Below are positions 1 to 12,800 of a DNA stretch of 64,000 nucleotides, in pieces (within the stretch, counting starts at the first letter, position 1; each line of letters begins with the position of its first letter). The DNA comes from Mytilisepta virgata (Eukaryota > Mollusca > Bivalvia > Mytilida > Mytilidae), in NCBI GenBank assembly GCA_028015205.1, contig CM051514.1, forward strand, positions 46,702,150 through 46,766,149, given 5' to 3'. The notes beneath the pieces are model-generated. The model did no database searches and was not told the DNA's origin. It saw only the letters and a list, made by a program, of their open reading frames with translations. A program made the translations under genes and the position numbers.

Positions 1-640
1 TCCCTTCCCATGAAGTGCTTGTATTGTGGATTGGATTTTTGTTCATTGTTGAATACCATATGATAATTTCCGTTTTTGATCCAATGAGATTTTGTATCGT
101 TGACGCTTGCCCTAAATCCTTGGATATCACATGTTCTAAGCAAAACCCTATATTTAAAGTTTTTACCTCCTATCATTTTTCTACACGTAGGCTGAAAAAT
201 ATTTTAGAAAGAAATTCCGATCGAGAAGAATAATGAACTCTAATAAAAACAAGAGCTACTAACGTTAACGGAGCAGAGCATGTTTACACTTCCGGAGCAC
301 CCGATGACATTCCCGTTTTTTATGGGAGTTCACATTGCTAGTGCTGTAGTTTATGTACTGTCTTTTTCTAGTTTTGTTTAGCTTATTATACGTTTTTTAT
401 TATTTTAGTTATAAATGTACATGTTTCCTTGTCGCATTTGTTTGAGGTGTTCCATTCTCCTGACTTTGTCTTTTCCTTGGACTTCCAATTTGTGGACATT
501 TCCCACTGTTTTGTCGCTTCGGTATTCGATTGTCGATATTCAAGCAGGGGGAAAACCTTTTACAGGTTTATGTTTATATCGTCAAATATTTTGTATAATA
601 TTTAAAAAAAAGTAAAAATTGAGAAATTTCATGTAAAATA
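1..640. repeat. Intron/flank with degraded dispersed repeat
   Basis: No CNT exon was recognised here. The stretch near 270-340 (TTTACACTTCCGGAGCACCC and following) resembles a repeat that I recall as very common in mussel genomes, but the copy is diverged and has no open frame of interest. The remaining bases are AT-rich with no recognisable gene. The next CNT exons downstream of exon 8 should lie to the left of the window. Confidence 0.3.
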
Positions 641-646
641 ATTGAC

Positions 647-815
647 CTCTAATGTAAATCCTTCAACTCCAACTCTTTCTCCAAACCATGCAAGTGTCAC
701 GTTGACAAACTTCAGCAGACTGAGAAATGCTATCACATTGACTATTATTGCAGCAACTAGTTTGGCTGATATAGTTGCTCCATTAGTGGCTGCTTCAAAT
801 ATATTTCTGTCTTTT
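647..815 (-). CDS. CNT exon 8 ([10 protein letters not shown] ... FTLE)
   Basis: The acceptor CTTTCACCAG|AAAAGA and donor TTAGAG|GTCAAT (a weak donor) bound 169 bp. One base completes the split Ser codon from exon 7, then 56 codons encode [38 protein letters not shown] and [18 protein letters not shown]. This matches the CNT stretch NLLEAASQGA ... LSFVNSALSWFG. A tandem copy of its 3' splice site lies 71 bp upstream (toward higher coordinates). Confidence 0.9.
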
Positions 816-3800
816 CTGGTGAAAGATAATAAACAAGATACAATATTTTGGGTTACTCCTCCTCAGTTTACATATTTCTGTCTTTTCTGACGTGAAAGAT
901 AATAAACAAGTTACAATATTTTGGGTTACTCCTCCTCAGTTTTCATTTTTGGCCCTAAGCACTGCAGACAAATACGTATACGGAATATTTAAAAATGGGT
1001 GGCCTTCAATACGTCAAAATTGGTATCAGAGAAGGCTATTGATCTCATTAAAGATATCCCAAAAAGGGGATCTTTACACCCTTGTTTTTTTATTTAATCT
1101 GTAGTCAATGATAGTAGGAGTGAACAATGGATGAGAAAGATTTACAAGTTTAATACTTATTCTTTTTCAGTCTTTGTAATTAATTAATATTAAAATATAA
1201 CAGTTTTTACATTATATGATCAATTGTTTGCATCTACAACCATATACAACACCTTCAGCGCCAAGAAATAATCAGACGTCTCAGTGGCTATTTAGCCCAG
1301 ACCTATTCAATAGAATTGATCAGTGTAAGGGAGACAAGAAGATATTAATATGCTGTGTTTACAATATTGGGTCATAAACTACGATAAGACAGAAGCCTCT
1401 GATTAACAGGATTTTCTAAAAAGTTTTATTAACAGTTCCAAGCTCCATTTTAAGCCTCGAGCACAACTGAGGGGTCGTAAATCGACGACATTGTATATCA
1501 TGTTCATCAAAATTGATACCATAGAAATTATTACATATTTTATTCGGTGAAATCGACATTTTAACAAGGATTATTTAGTGAATATAAAATGAATTACATT
1601 CTTAATTGCTTGAAAACTTACGATTTTTCTATCTTTGAGAATTCTTTGGATGAATTATCATTCCTCTGAACTTCTGGATATGCAATCTTAGACAAAGCCA
1701 AGGCCGCTGGTGCAGACATGACAGATGCAGTTAGTAGGTGGTTGGCTGGTACCTAGTAAAAGAAGTAGGGCCACTTTTCCGTGTATTTGTTTCACTCATA
1801 ACATTTCCATTATCCAGTACGTACCGACTTCCGGTTCATCTGGTACGTCATTTGTAACGAACCACTGTTGTACGAGCCAATAATGGAACACGAATCTTTG
1901 GTTCAATTTGAACGTACCGCATAACGTAAATCACCCCTGGGACATTTTTTTAAATTCTTAAATATTTATCAATATTTATAAATGATTGTATGCAATGCAT
2001 TTTTATGTTAGCAAACAAAATATTATGCTTAATCATTATTAAGGTAAGGTTTGCGCTCTCCCTGGATTTTTATCATTATAATATTGTAGTAATGTGACAT
2101 ATTCATTTGTTCATTGGGGGAACCTCTCTTATTTAGTGGCATTTTTAAGAAAATCGCCCGTCCAGTTTTTTTGTAAAACCAGCTCAAAATTTGGATTTTT
2201 GGTAGTTTTGTCACAATGTATTTATTTTACTATTTTCAAGAAATAATTTATGCAAGTATTAAAACTATTTAAGTTTTTAATGAAAATTGTAAAAATGATT
2301 ATTTTCTAGATATTATTTATCAAATCTACATGAAAATGTAAGAAAAAATCACGAAAACACAACATTTTAACCTTTCCTTGCAAAAATAGAGACGTTTCCA
2401 AGGCAACAAAAACGTGAAAATGTCCTGTTTCCAGATCCCACGATTTCATCAAAAATTGAGAACTCATAGATTTAAATATTTCCATTATAATAAAATAATA
2501 AAAATCATATGTTCCCGATCTCGTTTCCATGGAAACGGATGCTATATTAACCCCTCTTAAACACACAAATAAAGTAATTTTCGCATTTTGTAAGAAAATC
2601 AATCACTGAAAGCCGTTTTGAGGGCATAATCTATGTCCCCCGCCGGAAGGCATTGCCGGGACATTGAAATGCCGGGCGTCCTTCCGTCTGTCCGTTCGTC
2701 CTCATTTTAAGGGCTCTCATGCCTATATTAGTTTGCGGATTTTGATGAAATTCATATTGTAAGGGGACCAGGGGTCTTGTCAGGATAGACATCATCTTCT
2801 GTTTACATTAGCCAGGGTGCCAATTCTAAAGTCTCTGATTTGATCCAGCCTGTATTTATTTTACTATATAAAATCCAGGGAGGAGGAATTCCAATACGGT
2901 AATTTTACCAGACCAAAATCGCCAATACATGCACACTTGACTGCAGATGATTGGAGTAACCATTTGTTCAACCTTGGTAAGTTTTCATGTATGTATAATT
3001 ATCAACTAGATAATTTCAGTTCCATCTTGTAGTAAAACAAAGATAAATCACAGGGCAGTATAATTTATTAATCTGTTTTGATCTATTCTTTTTCTGTTAT
3101 GAACAAAGTATAACAATATAACATATTCTTAAATATTATGATCCACCACCTGGCAAAATATTGTGCTGGCACATCCAAATTACAATTGGCACATCCAGAA
3201 TATTATAACACTAAAACTGGACAAAACTATGGTCGAAAAATACTAATCTGGTCCCTTATTTGTGGAAAAACATGTTATAGGTCGATGTGATGGGGAATAG
3301 CTGCTAGCTGTTTCTACTTTTAATTTTCATACATTATTCTGGAGGTCTCCCTGGAAAAGGACTATTTATTGAAACCATTTGCTGAGTATAGGATTTCATT
3401 ATTATGAAATATTTATGTACCTTTCCTGGTTACTGTTCTGTTAACTGTAAATAAATAATGCTCTGCGAAAATTTCAATTCTGGAGATATGTCTCTAGTTT
3501 TGTATTTACCGCTCTTGGCAGCTATTCGCCATTTCTGACAGTTGCCCCCGCTTATATAGGAAAATTCTGGGTCACATGACGCCGATTGACCAATCGCGAT
3601 AATCGTTATAAAAATATCTCGAGGAGCAGTGCCAGGATTTGGGATGAACTTTCGTGTTTACTGAACTAATTATTACATGTCAGCTTGCCAGCTTCTTGCC
3701 AATTATTAGCCATGGCTATATAGAAATTAGGTAAATAGGTATGAACATGAGAAAATATTAAAAATGTAACCGGGCAAGCGTAAAACCATTTGCCAGGCAG

Positions 3801-6800
3801 TGGCGGTATAATACAAAAATGGAGTAGCAGACTGTAATTTGGCTGTCTGCAAATAATTCCCACAAAACGTACATTTTATCAATAAACTTCAAATGAATAA
3901 GTATAACCAATAAGATTATTAGCGTTGCAATGCTTTGAAAATAGACATTACGTATTTTTACATGCCCTAATAATTATAGCAGACGACTTTTGTCGGAAAC
4001 GATAAAACTTTGTAGACGACGTTTGTTTACATTTTGAAACTTGGAAAAACGTGAAATATGTGCCTTTTTCTTGAATAAAGTGATCAATTATCATTATAAA
4101 ATATGAATTCATTATAAAATACGTTAAGCACACGAAATTTGAGCCCTGTGAAATTTTGGAAACAATTATTTCAACATTGTAACTGACAACAATTCTCAAT
4201 ATTGTAAAAATCCTAACTTCCATTGTCACACTGTGACAGAATTAATTAACAACTTTTATTGAATAATTATTAATAAAAACACTATTAACTTGGTTTAAAG
4301 AGAATTAATTTAACTTGAAACATTTTAACATTATAAAAATAATTTGGAAACATTGGAAATAAAAAAAAAAATGTTGGGCCTTAGGGCCCTACCTCTAACA
4401 CCCTCCCCACCTTAAAAAGGTGGAATTCTCCTGAATTCAACAAACAGAATTTACATGACCAGCATTCCCATATCATAATATCAGTATTTTCATGCATAAG
4501 CATTGTTTTGAGAATCTTAACTCAATTTTCATTTGAAAATTCAAAAATTTAAACTTTACTTCAAAAATATCAAGTTAAGCTTTAAGGCAGTACTGTTTTA
4601 AATTATGCAACACTTTAAACTTGATCTTTAAGCGTTTTTTTTTTTTTTTTTTTTTTTCAAAAATTATTTAGATATTGCTCGCCTGAACAACAGACACGAT
4701 TATTTAAAAAGGTATTATTCAACCTTTCAAAATCACACTTCAAAAAAAAAATATACTGTGCAATATGCGACCTTGCCACACATATGTTTTACAATATATC
4801 TAAAGTCCAACCACCCTCCCCCCATTCATGTTACATTCATAGTTACATTTGTATAATAATAAATGTCCATAAATATTAAAGTCCATTAAAACTTAATGTC
4901 CATGAATCACTGAAAATGTTCGTATCATCACTTTACTTTGTTCCACCATACTGTAACTAGAATTTTGGAATTCACCACGGTATTTTTGTTCCACCAGGGT
5001 ATCTTTGAATATCAAATGTTTATGTCCTGCATAGATATGACTAGCATATTAGTGTCCAGCACAATTAGAATAAATGTCCAGCAAATTATATGACTTGCAT
5101 AATAATATAAGTGTCCAGCACAAATTAATGTCCAGCATCACTGACATCTAGTCTTAAAGGAATTCCTGCCTTGTCCATCGCCTCACATATGAAATCAGTA
5201 GTTTTATCACGTCCAGCGCTTGCTCTCTCCAGCATGTCCAGCATTATGAAATTATCTCTGTCTGGTTTTACTTCTCCAAGTGCCAGCACCCGGAGGCTTT
5301 CATACAAGTAAAAACGGCTCTTGAGGAAGGTCCGGCCTTCCTCCTTCTTAGATTTAGCATGGGGAGCAGTGCCAGGCAGTGCAAACATGTTGTATTTGTC
5401 CAAAAGTCCAGCTCTGGTTGGTGAATCAGCACTCCCCGACAACTGCTCATACTGAAAGGAAATAAACTCCCACTGTAGTTTTCTCTGATCCACAGATAAT
5501 TCCCTCCAGTTCTGGGGAGGCCATTGCTTCATAAAGATGTTTCCAGGAAGCTGGACAATGGCCTTCCCAGCCCAGTCCCGCCGTGCTGGAGGGAAAAGTG
5601 GCATACATCCCTTCCTTAATAATGATGTTGCACGCTCAGCGGCTGTCTTGTTAAAGTGGACCGGCCTTGTAGTTGGTGGTGGAATACTGTCCAGCAGTTG
5701 TTTTGGTGTCGGGATGTATACCGGTGCAGTGAGAGGTGGAGGCGATGGAACGTACTTCTCGAAAGTAACTCGTTGTCTTTTTGGTGGTGGTGGTGTGGTG
5801 TACAGATCAGACCTGTCTGATATGGGTGAATACATTGGATTTGTTGAAACTGTTGATGTTGTGAATGTAGTTGTTGTTTGCAGGCCAGCTGTTGAAGTTG
5901 TTGGAGTTTTTGGTGGGGTTCCAGAATAGGATGTGTTTTCAGAACCAGCTGTTGTTGTCGTTGTTAATGTAGATGTGGAACCAGCCGTTGTTGTCGTTGT
6001 TAATGCAGATGTGGAACCAGCCGTTGTTGTTATTGTTGCTGTTGTCTTCACAGAAGAGGTACAGACTTTTGGTGTTATTGTAGATTTAACGGTGGGCACC
6101 AGGCCAAACTTGTTGTCCATTCGATGGATTGCAGTAATGTATTTTTCTGGAACCCCTAAGACTTTCGCTCCCTGCGCTACTCGTTCTGCATAGGTCCTGC
6201 CTTTCAACCGGAATTTCTGACCTGCAGCTGGTCTTCCACCAAGAGGTATGGCTAGCATTCTCCTCGAGATGGAAGACAGATATCTGGGATCTGCCAGCAG
6301 GGTGTCGGCCAGCCGAAATCTAAATACTACTCCATCACACTCTGCCTCAGCTGTTATGTCCTGTGGCACCAGTGCCACATATGTCACGCGCCAGGCGTCC
6401 GGATTTGAGAGCCTGCTCTCTTCCCTGGTGGTGGTGGTGGTGGTGGTAGAGGACCCAGCCTCATCCCCGGAGTAAATGGGCACGAAATCTTCTTCCTCGG
6501 GGTCTCTCTCATATTTCGTGCCCTCCCGCCAGCCTCTTTCCCAGTCTTTGGTATTCTTGAAGACCTTTAAGGATGTCTTTAGCCATGCCTGCATGGCAGT
6601 CTTCAGCTCCCGGGCTGATGGGGAATAGAAGCTGGTGGGCTTTACCACCCTCCTATATACCTCAGGGTGTATTGCGAGGTAATAGGAGTTACCCTCTGAC
6701 AGAACATCTGAGCGCAGCTCCTTGAGTTGTTCTTTATGGTGTTTGCTACAGTGTTCTTTCAATTCGGAAACCCGCCGATACTTGATTGGTCTGTCAGGGC

Positions 6801-9800
6801 ACCAGGGACACACAACTTCCATTAAACCATGTTCCTTGCCAGCAAGGTGGTTTTTGAGCTGTTTGGTAGTATCAAACTCTGTGTGGCACAGCCAACAATT
6901 TTTTTCCATCATCTAAAAAAAAAATATAACACCAATTTTTACTTGTTTGTTGATTATGTTCCATATCATACAACACTAAATATCTAACTTTTATGTTTTA
7001 TTTTACAGGTGTGAAGATCCAACAGTCTTCTTAGCAGGTAACAGTGTACATGAAGTTTAAAGTATCCTTTGAATAGTCTCTGCACTAACACAATATTATT
7101 TTCTTTATCACAAAATCTGGTAAAATTAAAAAGTTTCACATGGTACTCCATCTGTACTTTATTTTTAAGATCTTTGTCCCGCTGACATAGAAATTTACTT
7201 GCTCAGAAGTGAACATCAGTTTGACTTGGAAAATTTTTATGAACACATTTTCTTTGTTGAAATGGTGTTTTCATCAGGCACATACATGTAATCAGGCATT
7301 ATATGAATGTTAATAACACACACAATTGGTTAAATAACAGTAATTGTACTCAGCAAATGGTCACACTTTGGCATATAATAATCTCATTATCATTATAGTT
7401 ATCAGGTTTCCCTTCCCTTGACCTTGGCAAATTTTTAGTTATTTTTCAAACAGAAAGTCTTGGTTTGGCATTCTTTTGTTGAAAATTTAAACAAATTTTC
7501 TAACCAGATCCAGGTGGTGCACTTCCCTAACCATAGGGATATTCTTTTTCAACTATTGAATTCACAATTTGGGTTAACCGTAGGATGGCCAGTCCCTTGC
7601 CTTAACCCTTAAACACTTTGTTTTTGGTTGATCAACCACTTCCTCCAATAATGCGTCCATCTATTGGCAACTAATGTATATAGACCCTCGATCTTGTAAA
7701 AATTCTGACAATGCATCCATTGTTCAGCTCTAGTGTAAATAGACAATCTGTCTTGTATAAAAACATTAAATCCACCCTGGTCAGTTCTCTTATCACAACA
7801 TGGAAATCCATTTCCACAAATTATTCACAACATAGAATAACAGGTTAATCTTCAGTTTTATTTCAACAATGCAAACCTTCTCATTACAACAGTTACATTT
7901 TACACATTAATGAAAAAAATAACACTAACTTCAAATTTTCTTGAACCACTTTGGTCGGTTCCTGCCAAGGTAAGGCATTAGCCTGTCAACATGGTAGGCT
8001 TTTGCCATCTGTTTTGCTGATTTTTGTATCAAATAAGTGGTACTGTCAATACACCTGGTTACAACATATGGGCCTTTCCATTTTGCACACAATTTATGAC
8101 AAACACCAATTTTTCTCGATGGATCATTCAACCATACTGGTTGTCCAACTTCAAAAATCCTTTTCTTTGATTTTACATCATAATGTCTCTTTTGATATTG
8201 TGTGTTCTTCTTCATATTATTACGAGCAATTTCATGAGCATTTTTCAATCTGTTTTGCAGGTCAGCAACATAACTTTCAAAGTTTTCTGAATCATTACTG
8301 GATGACTTTGGTTTTCCAATTACTGCCTGAAGTGGTAGAGTTACCTCCCTTCCAAAAGTCAAATAATTTGGTGTAAATCCTGTCGTGGCATGCACCGATG
8401 ATCTATAGGCAAGAAGTACTTGAGGCAAATATTCGTCCCATACACGCTGATCTTTTACACAATACATACTTAGCATTTTGATCAAAGTGCGATTAAATCT
8501 TTCAACACATCCGTTGGATTGTGGGTGAAAACTTGTAGTTCTTGTTTTGTCAATCTTCAGATAATTACATAGTTGTTGAAATACACGAGATTCAAAATTT
8601 GATCCCTGGTCTGAATGTATTTGTAGAGGTGTACCAAACCGGCACACAAATTCATTCACCAATGTCTTGGCTACTGTGGTTGCTTCTTGATCTGGAATTC
8701 CATAAGCTTCAGTCCATTTTGTGAAACAGTCAGTTAGTACTAAACAGTATTTGTTACCATTTTTAGTCTTAGGGAGGGGGCCTAATATGTCAATAGCCAC
8801 CCTTTCCATTGGAGCACCTACATTATAGGTTCCTAATGGGGCCCTATTTTGCATTATTACTGGTTTTCTTGAGGCACAGCCATCACAAGCTCTGATATAA
8901 TCCTTAATATTCTGTTTCATTCCAGGCCAGTAGAAAGACTGTTTGACCTTTTCATACATTTTCTCTGCTCCAAGGTGGCCAGCTGATGGTATGTCATGGT
9001 AATATTTAAGTACAACACATTTGAGAGGATCTGGAACCACTAATCTTAGATATTCATGTTCAGCATTAATAAACCATTTCACATACAAAACACAATTGTG
9101 AATCTCAAATCTGTCCCACATGTTCCACAAGGTTTTTAAATCTACGGATTTATCAGAAACTGAATTCCACTCTGGTTTAGTACAACCCTCCTCAAATTTG
9201 ACCAATAAAAATCTGATATTTTTATCTTCTAATTGTAATTTTCTAATAGAAGGAGCATCCCAACCCTGGAGTATAAACTGGTTTCTTGTTGAAGAGGAAC
9301 TAGTTTGACTTCTTGTAATTACTCTTATAAATGATGTTCCTTGCTTCTCATTATCTTCATCCTCACTTTCAGAATCAACATTGTGACGTTCTTGTCTACA
9401 ACATGCTTTGCATGGGTTTCTGGAGAGTGCGTCTGCATTTCGATGTTTTAATCCAGCTCTGTGAATCACTGTCAGGTTGTAAGTTCCAAGCTCTTGTAAC
9501 CATCTTGCAGTCTGACCTGTTGGTGTTTTAAGGCTCCTCATCCAGCTTACAGCAGAATTGTCTGTTCTCAGTAAAATTGGTTGTCCATAAAGGTAGGAAT
9601 GGAAGTGTCGTAATGCACATATGACAGCAAGGAGTTCTTTACGGGTCACACAGTAACTCTGCTCATGTTTATTCATGACTTTACTCATGTAAGCAATCAC
9701 TTTTTCCTGTCCATCTTGTTCTTGGGAAAGTACTGCTCCCACTGCCTTATCACTGGCATCTGTGTCCAAAATAAATTTTAAGTCTGTTCTGGGATATCCA

Positions 9801-12800
9801 AGTATTGGTGGGGTTGTAAGAGCTTCTTTCAATTTATTAAAAGAATTTTCACTTTCTTCAGACCACTGGAAAACCCTATTTTTCTCACACAGTTGATGAA
9901 GTGGTCTTGCAATATCTGCAAATTTAGTTACAAATCGCCTGTAGTATGAACACAATCCAAGGAAACTTCGAAGTTGTTTTTGATTCTTTGGTTTTGGCCA
10001 ATTTTGAACAGCTTCTGTCTTCTCGGGATCAGTTTGAATCCCATTTTCCGAAACAATATGTCCTAAAAATTTTACACTTTTCTGGAAAAATATGCACTTT
10101 GAAGGTTTTAATTTCAATCCTGCATCTATTAATCTGATAAAAACATTTTCCATTCTTTCCAATGACTGCTGAACTGATGATGCAGGTACAATAATATCAT
10201 CAAGGTATAACAAGCATTCTTCCCACTGGAGTCCACGTAGCACATTCTCCATTAATCTTTCAAAACTGCTTGGTGCATTTGCAAGTCCAAAAGGCATCAC
10301 ACGAAACTGGTAAAGTCCCTGGCTGGTGGAAAATGCAGTCTTTTCCTTATCTGAAGTTTTCATGGACAGTTGCCAGAAACCACTATTTAGGTCCATACAT
10401 CCGTACCATTTCGCAAAGGACAGTGAATCCAAGCATTCGTCTATTCTTGGGAGGGGGTAAGCATCTTTCACTGTTACATAATTCAATTTTCTATAATCAA
10501 CACAAAATCTTGTGCTGCCATCTTTCTTTGTGACCAAAACTACTGGTGAAGACCATGCACTTGTTGATGGTTCAATTACTCCCCTCTGTAACATTTTCTG
10601 TATTTCTTCTTTTTCTATCTGTCTTTTTCCAAAAGGTAGTCTCCTTGGTGGTTGTCGAATTGGGGTTGCATTTCCAGTGTTAATGTAGTGTTGCACTAAA
10701 TTTGTTTTTCCAAGGTCATCAGATGATTTCGAAAATGCACTTTTATACTTTATTAGTAACTTGGCAAATTTTTCACTTTCTTCTTGTGTTAAATGAATAG
10801 AACTTCTTGCCCATAAATCTTCTAAATAATCTGGGACATCTTGATTTTCACTATTGAAATTTTCATCAATTTCAATATGGCGTACAGGTACACTTTCTTT
10901 TTCATAAAAGGATTCACAGATTCCTAACTTCATTCTTGGATACACAGTCACATCATTCTCACTATAATTATGAACACTAATATATTTAATAGTTGCTGAA
11001 TTCTTTATTAAACCAGGCATTACTGTGATATTCTTTTCTTCAAACAGGTGCGCTGAAGGTTCAACCACACAATTTTGACTTAGCTTTTCAGAATATGGAA
11101 TCTCTACTGGTATGAACATTCTGGAATTGGCAGGGATGGTAATCTGCTCACTTGCTTCCACTCGACATACCATTTGTGCTTCTCCCGCTACATAACACTT
11201 AATTTCGGTCTTTGTCGTTTGCAAAACCATTCTTTCATAATCAATTTTCTTGACATAATTTAACAGGAAATCTTGCCCAATAATAGCATCTGGACAAATA
11301 TCACACACAATAATGGTTTGTGGAAAGAGTATTCCATTAAAATTAATATTAATGGTATACTGACCATAATTGGTAATTTCATTACCATTTACATCTCGGA
11401 TACAAAGCCTAGAAGGCTGCAAACTAAACTTTTGGTTGTCCGAAAACTTATCAAAAATATGACAAGACAATAGAGAAGCAGTTGATCCAGTATCAATCAG
11501 AAATTCAACATGTTTACCAATTATCTCCCCCTTGGTATAAAAACCATTATCAAATTTTCCACCAATCTTTCCCAATTGTCCAATTCTTTTATTATATAAA
11601 TCAAATTCACAATTTTCAATATATTCTGCTCCAGGCCTGTTTTGGAACTGTACCGTCGATTGTCGGCCCTTTACATCGACGGTTTGTAGTTTCCCTGCAT
11701 ATTCTCAGTTGTGGCTTGTTTGAATTTAGGTTGTCTGTCAGACAGCTGCATACACTTTTTATAAACTGGACAATCTCTGTACATATGGTTAGTAGAATCA
11801 CAAACAAAACACTTGAATGGTTGTCTCTTCTGGTACTGAACTTGTTTATTTTGTGTACTATTGGGTCTGTTGGTAGTCTGTTCAAGCCTGGCAATTCTGG
11901 CTGTCAGATGATCAAAACCTGTAGCCTGGTCTTCTTCATCTCCAGTAATTTTTCTAACTGTTACTTTCTTTTTGTCTTGGGTCTGGGGTTCTCCTAGTAT
12001 TGCTTCATACCGCTCAATCACTTGAATGGCATCAAACACAGTTTCACATTCTTTATCAATGCATTTGCACTTCATTTCAAGGGAAATAGATTTATACAAC
12101 TGGTTCAATGCAAGAGCTTCCTGAGCTCTAGAATCCAGGTTGGCATAAGCTTTCTGTGAAAGCTGTCTTAGGTCATCACCTAACAAGGCAATAGATTCGC
12201 CTGGCAAACGTTTTCTTGATTCAAATCTTGAAAGCCAGCGGTTTTGCTGCCTGGTACATCCAAATCTCTGCTGCAATTTTTCTACAAGGACATCATAATT
12301 TCTTCTTTCAGCTTGGTTAAGGCTAATGTAAAATGTGCGGGCAGGACCACGTAAACTGGCTGCTAAAGTAAGGACTCTATCTTTGTTAGTCAATCCTCCA
12401 AGCTCAACACAATCTTGAAAATGAGAAAAGTATTCTTCCCAGTCTGTTCTACCACTGTAGGACTCTGGTTTGATGTAAAATCTGTGATTACCTCCCTTTG
12501 GCCCATCATTTATGTCTCCTCTATCTCTTCTAGGTAGGTGCAAAAAATCATCTTCATAATCAGATTCCTGGTCACTTTGGGCATCTCTGTCTCCCTGGCC
12601 AACTTCAGGGTTTGGTAGGTTAAATTCTATTTCATTGTCAGGAGTCTCTGCCATTCTTATCCTTTATTTCAAAAATATGGTAACAGGTAAAACATCACGA
12701 AAAAATCATGCGACACAATTTCAACATTCAACATAAAGTTTTAGGGAATTTCACCATCACATCGAGCTACAAATTACTTAGGTTCGAATCACTGGATTGT

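Noticed and set aside
3666..4229. Two short minus-strand open frames inside each LTR
   Set aside because: Identical in both LTRs because the LTRs are duplicates; no start context or domain.
5537..6475. Plus-strand frames rich in Val opposite ORF3
   Set aside because: Complement of the Thr-rich repeats of ORF3 (ACA/GTT codons).
7005..7040. Plus-strand TTTATTTTACAG and AGCAG|GTAACAG resembling an exon
   Set aside because: Antisense to the Gypsy element, encodes only a few codons, and has no supporting neighbours; probably chance.
7951..12000. Several plus-strand open frames of 60-170 codons across gag and pol
   Set aside because: Antisense shadows of intact gag and pol.
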